In this document: positions 24,111-33,072 of the stretch, in pieces
How the letters are laid out: each line of letters begins with the position of its first letter
How positions within the stretch are numbered: the first letter of the stretch is position 1
NCBI RefSeq assembly: GCF_029051725.1
Contig: NZ_JAACFU010000002.1
Span: 248,001 to 312,000, forward strand
DNA length: 64,000 nt
Direction: 5' to 3'
Source: Bradyrhizobium sp. CSS354
Lineage (GTDB): Bacteria > Pseudomonadota > Alphaproteobacteria > Rhizobiales > Xanthobacteraceae
Position numbers and translations under genes: made by a program
Notes under the pieces: generated by a model
The model's input: only the letters and a program-made list of their open reading frames with translations
Database searches by the model: none
Told to the model about the DNA's origin: nothing

Positions 24111-25076
24111 ATGTTGTTCGACGCCCTCGCCCCATCCTCGGCGCTTCAATTGATCGGCTTTGCCGACGTCGATGCGTTTCGGCCGATCGAGTCGATGGAG
24201 GATGCGAGAAGCATTCCGCTCGATGTCCAGAATTTCGCGGCGGCTCGCGCTGTCGTCTCCCTGCCCGGCTGCCGCATCGTCATGATGCGCTCGTTCGCGC
24301 GCATCCTCGACGCCGCCTATCGGATGCCCGGCGGGATGGTGATCCTGCCCATGACGGACGACCTTCAGGTCAATTCCAAGGGCATGGAGCTGGACGCGCG
24401 CTTCTTCATCGCGCTCCGCGGCAGCGATGAATGCCATTTCGTCGAGCGCCGGACCAATCATCATGCGATGATCATCTTCTCGCCTGGCCTGAGTGACCGG
24501 GGCTGGTTCGATCAGGTGGACGATTTGCGGGCCTTTGGCGCGAACCGCCCCGCTTTGCTCCACATACGCCAGCTCCTGCTCGACATTCTGCGAACCGCGT
24601 CGGTGCAGCCGGCCCTGTTCGAAACGACCGAGGTCGCCGCCCATCTCCAGGAAGGTCTGCTGCTTGCGCTCGACGATCTGTTTTGCATCGATCCGCTCTC
24701 AGACCGGAGTGCCTCCGTCCAGGGCGAGCGGTCGATCAAACTCGTGCAGCGGATCGACGATTACGTCGCGACACATCCGACTGCTCCGATCTATACAGCC
24801 GATCTCGCCGGCGAGTTCGGCGTCTCGATCCGGACGCTCGGCGGCGCCGTCAGCAAGGTGCGCGGCATGAGCTTGCACCAGTACATTCGCCTGAAAAAAT
24901 TGTGGGCCACCCGGTCTCGCCTTCTCAAAGGCGGCGGCGCCACCGTCACCACATGCGCGCGCGCCCAAGGCTTTCACCATTTGGGGGAGTTTGCCGCAGC
25001 TTACCGCGCGACCTTCCACGAAGCGCCGTCCGACACGCTGGCGCGGGGCCGGCAAGCCGGTCCGACGGCAGGCTGA
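24111..25076 (+). CDS. AraC-family transcriptional regulator
   Basis: A 321-residue regulator from ATG 24111 (a TTG at 24078 would add 11 residues). The N-terminal part (1-215) is a divergent ligand/oligomer domain (AAYRMPGGMVILPMTDDLQVNSKGMEL, HFVERRTNHHAMIIFSPG). The C-terminal part (about 225-315) is the double HTH: ADLAGEFGVSIRTLGGAVSKVRGMSLHQYIRLKKL, followed by CARAQGFHHLGEFAAAYRATFHEAPSDTL. This layout is like the AraC proteins that sense small aromatic or choline-like signals, but the ligand is unknown. No obvious target operon adjoins it; the tRNA gene follows on the other strand. Confidence 0.85.
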   Translation: MLFDALAPSSALQLIGFADVDAFRPIESMEDARSIPLDVQNFAAARAVVSLPGCRIVMMRSFARILDAAYRMPGGMVILPMTDDLQVNSKGMELDARFFIALRGSDECHFVERRTNHHAMIIFSPGLSDRGWFDQVDDLRAFGANRPALLHIRQLLLDILRTASVQPALFETTEVAAHLQEGLLLALDDLFCIDPLSDRSASVQGERSIKLVQRIDDYVATHPTAPIYTADLAGEFGVSIRTLGGAVSKVRGMSLHQYIRLKKLWATRSRLLKGGGATVTTCARAQGFHHLGEFAAAYRATFHEAPSDTLARGRQAGPTAG

Positions 25077-25142
25077 CCAGGCAGGCCGCTGCGGCGGTGG
25101 TTGTTGTTGTTGTCAGCGCCCTCTTCCGAACATATCCGGAAT

Positions 25143-25219
25143 TGGCGCGCTCGGAGAGATTCGAACTCCCGACCCTCGGAATCGAAATCCGATGCTCTAT
25201 CCAGCTGAGCTACGAGCGC
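25143..25219 (-). tRNA. tRNA-Arg (anticodon TCG)
   Basis: Cloverleaf of 77 bases on the minus strand. Acceptor arm GCGCTCG pairs with CGAGCGC, followed by G and encoded CCA. The D-arm contains AGCTCAGCTGGATAGAGC. The anticodon stem TCGGA/TCCGA closes the loop TTTCGAT with anticodon TCG. The T-arm has GGTTCGAAT-type sequence (AGTTCGAATC). No integrase or flanking direct repeat of the 3-prime end is visible, so it does not look like an occupied attachment site. Confidence 0.93.
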
Positions 25220-25325
25220 CCTGGGCCCGACATTGGGCCGCAGCCGAGACGCCCCAGTTCGCTGCTGGCGGGCAGCAGGCCGGATGACGTTCGGATGGGT
25301 TCGAATTAGCAGAGAGGCCCGCCAA

Positions 25326-25360
25326 TAAAAAGCCCTTCCCGCCCCGATTCGAGACGGGGC
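25326..25360 (-). terminator. Possible terminator for the gene at 25371
   Basis: On the minus strand GCCCCG and CGGGGC (25355-25360 and 25341-25346) form a 6-base stem, followed 9 bases later by TTTTTAT. It lies 10 bases after the stop of the minus-strand gene. Confidence 0.4.
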
Positions 25361-25370
25361 AGACCCGCTC

Positions 25371-25910
25371 TTACCAGGTGCTATCGAAGAAGCCGAAATG
25401 CGGCTGCTGCGCCATCACCATCATCGGCCGCCCTTGCTGCGGCACCGGATGCGCTCTGGCGACCTTGCGCTTGGGCTGCTGCGCTGGGGTCTGAAGTGGC
25501 TGGGCCTGAGGAGTCTGGGCCTGGGCCTGCGCCTGAACTTGCGTCTTGGCTTCGGCCTTCTTGACCGCAGCGGCATCAGCCTTCGCGGCCGGCGTGAATT
25601 GAGCGAAAGTCTCGCGGACCCGCGCCTTGGCTGTAATCTCGGCCAAGGCCGGCGACATACCCTCCACGGGCGGCTGGGGAGCCGCGGCGGCGGCGATCTT
25701 CACCGCAGGGGCGGCAAGCGGCGGCTGAGTGGTGTCGAGCACGACGCGCTCCGGCAGGTGGCGATCGGACCGGATCCGGATCAACGGCTGTTCGTTGCTT
25801 GCGGTTGCAACCGCCTGCGTCACAGGCGAAGTCGGCAGAACGTGGTTCGCCGCGAGCAGCAGTGCGAGCAAGGCTCCACCGACAAAAATGAAATACCGAA
25901 GGATAGGCAT
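25371..25910 (-). CDS. Membrane-anchored low-complexity protein, Gln/Ala/Pro-rich
   Basis: A 179-residue protein with one N-terminal membrane helix (YFIFVGGALLALLLAANHVL). An Ala/Pro-rich region with a folded-looking core follows (ALAEITAKARVRETFAQFTP), then a strongly Gln/Ala repeat (QVQAQAQAQTPQAQPLQTP), a basic stretch (PKRKVARAHP) and the end HFGFFDSTW. It probably extends into the periplasm. No function is recognised; the Gln-rich stretch suggests protein-protein or cell-wall contact. It is followed by a weak terminator and the tRNA gene. Confidence 0.65.
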   Translation of the reverse strand: MPILRYFIFVGGALLALLLAANHVLPTSPVTQAVATASNEQPLIRIRSDRHLPERVVLDTTQPPLAAPAVKIAAAAAPQPPVEGMSPALAEITAKARVRETFAQFTPAAKADAAAVKKAEAKTQVQAQAQAQTPQAQPLQTPAQQPKRKVARAHPVPQQGRPMMVMAQQPHFGFFDSTW

Positions 25911-26070
25911 TGGCCGCGCTCCGCCCGCCGCATCCCCGCGTGGGCTCTCCGCCTCAACAGGCGATCATTTAATTGGTTCCTGCCCCAGCCATTCGGTTCA
26001 AATGGCGACGGCAAGTTTTTTGGCCAAGGCCCCAGGACAGTAACTTTTCCGCTACCGAAAAATGCCGGCC

Positions 26071-26640
26071 TTAGGTCCGACGTGCTGCCACAAGCGAACA
26101 CTTCGCCTGATCGGCATTCACATTGACGAAGCCGACAGGAATGCGCGCAAAAGTCTTGCGGCTCTTCATGTTAACCGTATCCGCCAGAACGCGGCTGCGG
26201 TCAGTGAGATGACTGCCATCGCGCCGCGCAAAAGCACAGGCGATCTCGACATCCTTTACGGCATAGTCGTTGTCGTTGCGCAGCGTGAACGTCACCAGCG
26301 CCTTCGAGCCAAGGCCGCCGCGGCGCCAGGTCTGCGATGAAATCCTGATCCGACCGAGTTCAGCCATTGTCGGAATCTGAGCTTCGGATGGCGACGACAC
26401 GACGGCCTCGTCGCCCGAAGGCGCCGTCTCGACCGCTGCCACGTCAGACCTCACCGGTTCGGCACTGTTGCCTCTGGAGAGAGGGAGCAGCATCCAGACG
26501 CCGCAACCGACGATGATGGCCGCCAACAGCCACAGCAGGCCTCGCCCAAATGAAACGCTCGCGATCGTCACCGCCCGCGCCAGTCGTTCGCCGGTCCCGG
26601 CGAAACGCCCTAACCCGATGCGGTCAAACCGAGCGTTCAT
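26071..26640 (-). CDS. Single-span membrane protein with periplasmic beta-domain
   Basis: A 189-residue protein from ATG 26640 (GAGG 6 bases upstream; a GTG at 26691 is less likely). One membrane helix (GLLWLLAAIIVGCGVWMLLPL) at about 35-55 is followed by a variable linker. A domain from about 100 to the end reads GSKALVTFTLRNDNDYAVKDVEIACAF and later VNMKSRKTFARIPVGFVN. The pattern of VTFTLRNDNDYAVKDVEI is like FxLYD or immunoglobulin-like domains used in small periplasmic proteins. Function unknown; no neighbour in the same direction. Confidence 0.65.
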   Translation of the reverse strand: MNARFDRIGLGRFAGTGERLARAVTIASVSFGRGLLWLLAAIIVGCGVWMLLPLSRGNSAEPVRSDVAAVETAPSGDEAVVSSPSEAQIPTMAELGRIRISSQTWRRGGLGSKALVTFTLRNDNDYAVKDVEIACAFARRDGSHLTDRSRVLADTVNMKSRKTFARIPVGFVNVNADQAKCSLVAARRT

Positions 26641-26818
26641 GGTTGCCTCACCGATCGCGGCGGAAGCACGTTCGACAACGAATTCGGCCACTGCTTACCT
26701 TAATCGGGAAGACGAACTAAGGTTCCCGCGCAGCTTTCGAGTGGCAAGAGCGGTGGCGGTCACCGGCCGAGGCCGCTAACATGCGCTGCAACATCAAGAC
26801 CCGTCGGGAGAACATGAA

Positions 26819-27202
26819 ATGCCAGTCGTCACTTGGGATCACGTCCATCTGCGCAGCCCTGATCCAGAGGCCACGGCGGCCTGGTTGCGGGACATCCTCG
26901 GTGGCGAGATCGTGCAAGCGCCCGGACGGATCGACGTGAATCTTGGAGGCGCAAGGATCTTCATTGCGCCACTCGAAGGCGACAACGCGGTCAACCCGCC
27001 GCCGTCGCACCCGCATCAGGGCCTCGACCATTTCGGTCTCACGGTGAAGGACATCGACGCCGTCGCCGCCGAGATCAAGGCCAAGGGCGTCACCTTCACG
27101 CGCGAACCGACCACGATCCGCCCCGGCGTGCGCATCTGCTTCATCCGCGGCCCCGAAGGCATCTCCATCGAGCTGCTCGAGCGCGACAAGAAATATACCT
27201 GA
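26819..27202 (+). CDS. VOC-family protein (glyoxalase/extradiol dioxygenase fold)
   Basis: A 127-residue protein with two beta-alpha-beta-beta-beta modules. The first starts TWDHVHLRSPDPEATAAWL, the second LDHFGLTVKDIDAVAAEIKAKG. Metal ligands are likely H8 or H10 in DHVH, a His in GLDHFG and the Glu in SIELLE near the end. Family members include glyoxalases, fosfomycin/bleomycin resistance proteins and epimerases; the reaction cannot be chosen. Monocistronic, convergent with an exported-protein gene. Confidence 0.85.
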   Translation: MPVVTWDHVHLRSPDPEATAAWLRDILGGEIVQAPGRIDVNLGGARIFIAPLEGDNAVNPPPSHPHQGLDHFGLTVKDIDAVAAEIKAKGVTFTREPTTIRPGVRICFIRGPEGISIELLERDKKYT

Positions 27203-27251
27203 CACGGCGCGCGCCGCATCGGCTCACCGGTCGTCGTGCCGCCCGGAGCGC

Positions 27252-27749
27252 CTAAGTCATGCTGCCGGGCATGAAGCAGCGGATGGCGACGCCCATGTAG
27301 CCGTAGATCGGCCAGACCATGGTGCGTCCCACCCGGTTCGGCTCCGAGATCACGGCCTCCTCGGGCACCTCGACCCAGACGAGCTCCTGCGGTCGGCCGT
27401 CGATCACGTAGCCATAGCGTGGAACACGGACCCGATAGTGCCCGTCCTTGCTGTCCCAGTCGGTGTCCGAGAGCGCCGAGCCGTCTGCATCGGAGCAGCA
27501 AGGCCCCTTGCCGCTTCGCAGGCCGTCGAACCAGGCCTTCAATTCGGCATTGGTGTTGACGAACTGGCCGCGGTCGCGCGCGTGCCCGAAGGGGGCTGCG
27601 AGTGCGATCAGGGTCAGGGCGCAAGCGAGGCTCGCCACGCTTCGCCAGCGTGCCGCGCCGCCAATCCGCCGTTGTCGTGTTTCGCAAATCGTGGGACGCA
27701 CACTGTACAGACGCGGCTTCTCGCCGCCGGAATCGATCCAGTTGCTCAC
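27252..27749 (-). CDS. Exported protein of unknown function
   Basis: A 165-residue protein. The signal region (ASLACALTLIALAAPFGHA) starts only near residue 40, so the true start may be a later non-ATG codon. The mature part has the phrases ELKAWFDGL, KGPCCSDADGSAL, DWDSKDGHYRVRVP and PNRVGRTMVWPIYGY, ending IRCFMPGSMT with a CC pair and a later Cys. I have seen the CCSDADG phrase in small rhizobial exported proteins, but no function is attached to it. Confidence 0.7.
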   Translation of the reverse strand: MSNWIDSGGEKPRLYSVRPTICETRQRRIGGAARWRSVASLACALTLIALAAPFGHARDRGQFVNTNAELKAWFDGLRSGKGPCCSDADGSALSDTDWDSKDGHYRVRVPRYGYVIDGRPQELVWVEVPEEAVISEPNRVGRTMVWPIYGYMGVAIRCFMPGSMT

Positions 27750-28006
27750 GTTTGTCTTGCTCCAGCACCCCGCGGCCAGTGCAACAATGGTTATGCATTT
27801 CGCGGGCCAACTTGATTCGCAACGACTGGCCTCGCTTCATGATCAGACCGTCATGGCGGCGTCATAGACAAGCCGGGACAACTACGGCTCACGGGCAGGC
27901 GCGCAAGCCCGGCGGCCAAACTCCCGCGTTGCGTGGGCGCATGCGCTTTGGCATAAATGCCCTACCGGTTACGCCATTGGGCGATGGCGGCCGGCCTCGG
28001 GACGTT

Positions 28007-28357
28007 ATGAAGAACGGCCTCTATTCGATTCACGTGAACCTGCTCGATGGTCGGGTCGGCAAGGGCAGCGGCGTGATTCTTTTTCGCGACGGCAAGATTC
28101 TTGGCGGCGATGCCTACCTCTATTACACCGGCAGCTACACGGTGAAGGACAATACCTTCAAGGGCGAGGTGCTGGTCCAGCGTCACACCTCGCCGCGGGG
28201 TGACGACAATCCGCTGTTCGGCGGCCCTGCCGCGGTCGGCATCGGCGTCAGCGGCACCTTCACGGAGACGCGCGGGGACATGACGGGGACCGCGCTGGTC
28301 GGCAAGGCTAGCCAGATTTTCGGCGCAACGCTGCACAAGCTTGCAGAGGCCGACTAG
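28007..28357 (+). CDS. GrlR-like regulatory protein
   Basis: A 116-residue protein starting MKNGLYSIHVNLLDGRVGKG, with SGVILFRDGKILGGDAYLYYTGSY and later NPLFGGPAAVGIGVSGTF. This matches the small beta-rich GrlR family, first known as a repressor of the type III secretion regulator GrlA in pathogenic E. coli but widespread in rhizobia without that pathway. It may bind another protein or a lipid-like molecule. The ATG at 28007 is chosen because the conserved start begins there; upstream frame is not coding-like. Confidence 0.7.
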   Translation: MKNGLYSIHVNLLDGRVGKGSGVILFRDGKILGGDAYLYYTGSYTVKDNTFKGEVLVQRHTSPRGDDNPLFGGPAAVGIGVSGTFTETRGDMTGTALVGKASQIFGATLHKLAEAD

Positions 28358-28459
28358 AGCTTCGGTTCTGATTGAATCAGAATCTCAGCTCTCAATTGTT
28401 GTTATTTCGACGTTTTCTTCGCGCGAACCGGGCATCTACTTCGCTCGAAAACGCTCGGG

Positions 28460-31147
28460 CTATTCCGCGGCCTGCTCGAGTGGCGCGACTCGCGGCAGGA
28501 TGATCTGGATACGTGTGCCGCCGCCCGGTTCGGAATCCAGATCGAGCCGTCCGCCAAGCCTGTTCGTGACGATGCTGTAGACGATGTGCAGCCCGAGGCC
28601 GGTGCCGCCCTGGTCGCGGCGCGTCGTGAAGAACGGATCGAAGGCACGGCGGCGGACGTCGAGCGACATGCCGCAGCCATTGTCGGAGAAGATGATCTCG
28701 ACATTGTCCTTGCCGGACTCGCGCACCTGGATGTCGATGGTCCCCGGCCGGCCGTCCGGGAAGGCGTGCGCCACCGCGTTGAGAAACAGATTGGTCAGGA
28801 CCTGGCCGTACGGTCCGGGATAGCTGTTCATGGTCAGATCGGGCTGGCACTCGACATTGAGCGTCAGATTGTGCTTTCGCAGGCCGGGCCGCAGACTCAT
28901 CACCACCTGCTCGGTGAGGTCACCGAGATCGAAGCTGCGCTGGTCCGAATAGTTGCGGTCGGCGGCGACTTGCTTGAACGATTGGATCAGCTCGGCGGCG
29001 CGATTGAGATTGGAGACGAGCTGCGAGGACGCGTCGCGGCTGGTATGGAGAAAGTCGTTGAGCGTGGAGCGGCGCAACTCGCCCCGCTCGACCTCGGCGG
29101 TGAACATCGCGGTCTTGCGCTCCAGCGCGGAGGCGACCGTGAGGCTGATGCCGACGGGATTGTTGACCTCGTGTGCGACGCCGGCGACGAGGCGCCCGAG
29201 CGCCGCCAGCTTCTCCGCCTCGATCAACGAGGCCTGGGTCTCGCGCAGATTGCGCAGCGCGGTCTCGGCGGATTCCTTGGCTTTCCGCATCTCCTGCTCG
29301 CCGCGCTTGCGCTCGCCGATATCGAGCGCCACGGTGACGATCCGCTCGATCTCGCCTTCTGCATCGAGCAGCGGCAGCTTGTTGACGAGCCATTGCCGCA
29401 TGTGGCCGGAAGAATCAATGTACTCCTCTTCGTAGAAGCCGAGACCTTTTCGCAGCGTCAGCACGCGCTTGTCGCTCTCGTCGGACTTGGCCGCGCCGTA
29501 GCGCGACATCAGGTCGGCCGTGGTGCGACCCAGTGCATCGCCGGGCTCGATTCCGAAGATGCCGGCCATGTAACGGTTCATCAGCACGTAGCGCAGATCG
29601 CGATCCTTGACGTTGATGACCGCGGGCACGGTGTCGATGACCTGCTGGAGCAGGCGCCGCCCTTCGGCGATGGCGTCTTCGGCGCGCTTCTGGTCGGTGA
29701 TGTCGCGCAGCGTGCCCTCGTAGCGGACGATGTTGCCCGCCTCGTCGCGGACGCCGGTGGCACTGTCGGACAGCCACAAGATGTCGCCGCCGCGCTGGCG
29801 CACCTGGTATTCGAACTCGCGCACCATGCCGTCGCGTGCCATCAGCCGCTGATATTCGACGCGTGCCTCGGGATTGACGTAGATGGTGTGGGCGATGTCG
29901 TTGATGCTGTCGATCAGCTGCTGCGGGCCATCGTAACCCATCATCCGCGCCAGCGCCGGATTGGCGTTGAGGAGGTCGCCGGCCGGCGTCGTGACATAGA
30001 TGCCATCGACCGAGCCCTCGAACAGCTTCCGGTAGCTCTCTTCGGCAAGGCGCTGCTCGGTCAGTGCGCGCACCGCCGCCTCGCGCGCCGTGTCGGCCTC
30101 TTCCAGCGCGCGGCGGAACACTTCGGCCGCCCGCGCAATGTCGCCGATCTCATTATCGAGGTCGGCGGACGGGATCGAGGTGTTCTTCTCGCCGGCTGCG
30201 AGCGCGCGGATCGACCGCGCGATCTGGGCAAGAGGACGGACTGTCCGCCGCACCACGAAGCCGGCCGCGAGAATGCCGATCAGCACGCCGATGGTACCGA
30301 GCACGATGCTCTGCCAGCGCGCCTCCGTCAGCGTGCGGGCAAAGTCGCGCGACAGCACGTGGCCGCGCCGGGCGCTGACCTCGCGCAGCAATTCGGTGAC
30401 GCGGCCGATCAGCCGGCCCTCGGTTCCCAGTACTTCGCGGTCGATGTCGGCGATCTGCCGTTCCCGGACAGCGACCGCGATGATAGCCTCGGCGTAATCG
30501 TTGACGGCCGATCTGAGCTTCGGATCAGCGATCCCCATCGCCCACATGCTCTGCGCCGCCTGCTCGGCCGCGGACGGGTTGCGCGCAAGCAAACCGAGCG
30601 CGATCCGGCTCTGCGCTTCCGACAGGCGGGATGCCAGTTCTCGGTCCCCGGTGCCGGAGACAGCCGCATCGAACTGGTCGCGGAGCGGCGGCAGGCCGGC
30701 AAGTAGCTGGGCGCGGCGGTCGATCAAGGTCGAGATCCGCTCCAGCCCGCTGCGATAGGTCGCAAGCCGCTCGCTGACCCCGTCGATCATATCCTGCTGC
30801 TCGGGCACGAGCTCGATGCGGGTCTTCTTCAGGATGTCACTGAGCGTCGAGGCCGCCTCGCCCACCTGCTTGAACTGGATTCCGGCGCCGGGATCGGTGA
30901 CGAAGTCGCGCGCGGCGAGCCGCAGCTCGTTCATGCGGCGGTCGATGTCCTCGGCGAGATCGCCGACGCTCTGCAGCCGCTGCAGCTCGGCAAAGGTCCT
31001 GTCGATGTGCCGGATCGCGATCACGCTCGCGGTCGAGGTGACGATGATCACCGCCAGCACCAGAAGGAAGCTGCCGAACGTGAGCTGGCCGATGGAGAGC
31101 GAGAATGTTCGCTTTTTCTCAGGGGTCGGCGTCAATTCGGCGGACAT
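28460..31147 (-). CDS. Membrane sensor histidine kinase with HAMP and two PAS domains
   Basis: An 895-residue kinase from ATG 31147 (an ATG at 31213 would add 22 residues). TM1 is at about 15-45 (LTFGSFLLVLAVIIVTSTASVIAI). A long helical periplasmic sensor covers about 45-265, TM2 is at about 280-300 (GTIGVLIGILAAGFVV), then HAMP. PAS 1 is near 370-490 (YRKLFEGSVDGIYVTTP), PAS 2 at about 500-620 (VIDTVPAVINVKDRDLRYVLMN). The dimerisation box has its phospho-His near residue 659 in GVAHEVNNPVG, and the ATPase domain has N, G1 (SDNGCGMS), F (FDPFFTTR) and G2 (GGTGLGL) boxes. No response regulator adjoins it. The input signal is unknown. Confidence 0.9.
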   Translation of the reverse strand: MSAELTPTPEKKRTFSLSIGQLTFGSFLLVLAVIIVTSTASVIAIRHIDRTFAELQRLQSVGDLAEDIDRRMNELRLAARDFVTDPGAGIQFKQVGEAASTLSDILKKTRIELVPEQQDMIDGVSERLATYRSGLERISTLIDRRAQLLAGLPPLRDQFDAAVSGTGDRELASRLSEAQSRIALGLLARNPSAAEQAAQSMWAMGIADPKLRSAVNDYAEAIIAVAVRERQIADIDREVLGTEGRLIGRVTELLREVSARRGHVLSRDFARTLTEARWQSIVLGTIGVLIGILAAGFVVRRTVRPLAQIARSIRALAAGEKNTSIPSADLDNEIGDIARAAEVFRRALEEADTAREAAVRALTEQRLAEESYRKLFEGSVDGIYVTTPAGDLLNANPALARMMGYDGPQQLIDSINDIAHTIYVNPEARVEYQRLMARDGMVREFEYQVRQRGGDILWLSDSATGVRDEAGNIVRYEGTLRDITDQKRAEDAIAEGRRLLQQVIDTVPAVINVKDRDLRYVLMNRYMAGIFGIEPGDALGRTTADLMSRYGAAKSDESDKRVLTLRKGLGFYEEEYIDSSGHMRQWLVNKLPLLDAEGEIERIVTVALDIGERKRGEQEMRKAKESAETALRNLRETQASLIEAEKLAALGRLVAGVAHEVNNPVGISLTVASALERKTAMFTAEVERGELRRSTLNDFLHTSRDASSQLVSNLNRAAELIQSFKQVAADRNYSDQRSFDLGDLTEQVVMSLRPGLRKHNLTLNVECQPDLTMNSYPGPYGQVLTNLFLNAVAHAFPDGRPGTIDIQVRESGKDNVEIIFSDNGCGMSLDVRRRAFDPFFTTRRDQGGTGLGLHIVYSIVTNRLGGRLDLDSEPGGGTRIQIILPRVAPLEQAAE

Positions 31148-31272
31148 TGGTGATGTGAGGACCGGGCTATTGGAGCTCCCAATATACGACGTATTGCGGT
31201 CCCGGGGGAACATGCGTCTGGCCGCCGAATATCCTTAATATTAAAGCCCTGCCGCCCTCCCTGGCGCCGGTT

Positions 31273-32187
31273 TTACGACGTTTTGACGTCGGCCGGCCGC
31301 CGGGCCGGGATGGTCATGGCGGCGACGCCGAGGACGACGCAGGCAAGGCCGATCCAGGCGGTCCGGCTCAGGCCCTCGCCGAGGAAGGCGACGCTGATGG
31401 CAACCCCGATCGGCACGCGGAGATAGGCCTGCGCGGTGGTGCCGACCGAGCCCAGGGTCTGGATCAGGCGGAAATAGATCACGAAGGCCGCGGCGGTCGA
31501 GAAGGTCGCCAGCGCGAGCAGCGCCAGCACGGAACTCAGCGAGGGCGACAGCGTCCAGGGCTGCTCGACGATGAGCAAGGCCGGGATCAGCGCCGCCGCC
31601 CCCGCCAGCAGCGAGCCGGCCGCAGGCGCCATGGGATCGAGGCCCTTGAAGCTGCGACCGAAGATCGCGGCGCAGGCGTAGCAGATGGTGGCGGCAACGA
31701 TGGCGGCCTCCGCGACGAGGCCGTTTCCGACATCATGGAAGGCATCGACGCCGACGATCAGCAGGATGCCGGCCATGCCGGCGACCACGCCGACCAGCTT
31801 TCGCGGTGTCGTCGCCTCGTGACGCGTCACAACGGCCGTGAGCAGGAAGGTGAAGATCGGGCCGGCCGAGTTGAGGATGGTCGCGAGCGCGGCGTCGACA
31901 TGGCGCTCGCCCCAGGCGATCAACGTCCAGGGGATCACGCTGTTGAGCACGGCCTGGAAGGCGAAGCGTTGCCAGGTCGCGGCATCCGTCGGCATCCTGA
32001 TGCCCCGCGCCCACATAATCGCGAGCAGCAGCAGGCCGGCAATCGTGGTGCGCGCTGCGATCAGCGTGATCGGCGGAATGGTGGCGACGCCGAGCTTGAT
32101 GAAGGTGTAGGAGCCGCCCCAGAGCGTTGCGAGCGCGAGCAGCAGCGCCAGCTCGACGGCAATGTTGTTGTCCTGCCGGTTGTCCAT
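31273..32187 (-). CDS. EamA-domain transporter (drug/metabolite transporter family)
   Basis: A 304-residue membrane protein with ten hydrophobic segments in two EamA repeats (LLLALATLWGGSYTFIKLGVATIPP at the start; VGTTAQAYLRVPIGVAISVAFLGEGL near the end). Exporter or importer of a small metabolite. It is followed downstream, same strand, by no close partner; the NUDIX gene 80 bases away is upstream in sequence order but transcribed the same way, ending at 32268. Start has no strong ribosome site but initiates right at the first conserved helix. Confidence 0.9.
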   Translation of the reverse strand: MDNRQDNNIAVELALLLALATLWGGSYTFIKLGVATIPPITLIAARTTIAGLLLLAIMWARGIRMPTDAATWQRFAFQAVLNSVIPWTLIAWGERHVDAALATILNSAGPIFTFLLTAVVTRHEATTPRKLVGVVAGMAGILLIVGVDAFHDVGNGLVAEAAIVAATICYACAAIFGRSFKGLDPMAPAAGSLLAGAAALIPALLIVEQPWTLSPSLSSVLALLALATFSTAAAFVIYFRLIQTLGSVGTTAQAYLRVPIGVAISVAFLGEGLSRTAWIGLACVVLGVAAMTIPARRPADVKTS

Positions 32188-32267
32188 GTCGCGCGCTCCG
32201 TCCCGTTGTCCGGGACGGAACCTAGCGCGTCTGCCCTCGCGGATACTTCGTTGTGTGTCGAACTGTC

Positions 32268-33068
32268 CTAGCCGACCGCCCCAACCTCGAACACTTCGCC
32301 GTCATAGCCGGCCTCGCGGGGGATGCGGAGCTGGCGGCCGGTGTCGGTCTTGGTCACGACAGGCATCACCGTCACGACAGACATGCCGCGGGCGTGCTCC
32401 AGCGCGGCGCTCACGCTCGACTGCTTGGCGAGCCGAATCAAATTGCGCGTGGTCGGGAACGGCAGCTTGAAGCGGCCGCTCTCGCCGCCCTCCACGGCCT
32501 CGCGCGGCGAGACCCAGATCGAATCGGTCGACTCCCGGCCGTCATGCGCGCCGAGCTGGTCGGGCGGTGCTGCCGCAAGGAAGAACCAGGTGTCGAAACG
32601 TTTTGGCATCCCCTCGGGCGTGATCCAGTGCGCGTAAGGCACCAGCGTATCGAGCGCGAGCTGGAGGCCGTTATCGGCCAGAATGCTCAGGAAGCTAACC
32701 TTGTGCTCGTTGAGCGCGACGCGATGCGCATCGGCGATCTCGCCGGCGCGCCTGGCGTCAACAGGCGTGCCCGAATCCTTCGACCGCGCCAGCAGGATGC
32801 CGCTTTCCTCAAAGGTCTCACGGATCGCAGCGATCCGAAACCCGCGGTCCGCTTCACTCAGGCCCTCGCCGCCCGAATACAGGTCGGAGCGCTTGACGAT
32901 CTCCTGATCGCCGGCATCGACGCTGCCGCCGGGAAACACCAGCGCGCCCGAACTGAACTCGATCTGATGATGGCGGACCATCATGAAGACTTCAATTTCC
33001 TTCGCTGCTGCGCCGTCGCGCAGCAGGAGGATCGTCGACGCAGGGCGTGATGCTGTCGTCTCGGCCAT
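32268..33068 (-). CDS. NUDIX hydrolase with insert in the Nudix box (NUDT19-like)
   Basis: A 266-residue enzyme. The Nudix box begins FPGGSVDAGD and continues after an insert of about 20 residues as AAIRETFEESGILLA, giving the metal-binding REx2EE. This split box and the length resemble NUDT19/RP2p-type coenzyme A hydrolases. The substrate is therefore possibly an acyl-CoA, which would fit the neighbouring beta-oxidation-type genes, but this is inference. The ATG lies 4 bases after the stop of the DapA-like gene, so both are co-transcribed. Confidence 0.85.
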   Translation of the reverse strand: MAETTASRPASTILLLRDGAAAKEIEVFMMVRHHQIEFSSGALVFPGGSVDAGDQEIVKRSDLYSGGEGLSEADRGFRIAAIRETFEESGILLARSKDSGTPVDARRAGEIADAHRVALNEHKVSFLSILADNGLQLALDTLVPYAHWITPEGMPKRFDTWFFLAAAPPDQLGAHDGRESTDSIWVSPREAVEGGESGRFKLPFPTTRNLIRLAKQSSVSAALEHARGMSVVTVMPVVTKTDTGRQLRIPREAGYDGEVFEVGAVG

Positions 33069-33072
33069 TCGA

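Noticed and set aside
25143..25219. tRNA-Arg as an integration site of a mobile island
   Set aside because: No integrase gene and no direct repeat of the tRNA end was found nearby.
28586..30706. 706-codon plus-strand frame opposite the sensor kinase
   Set aside because: Antisense shadow of a kinase with all boxes in place.
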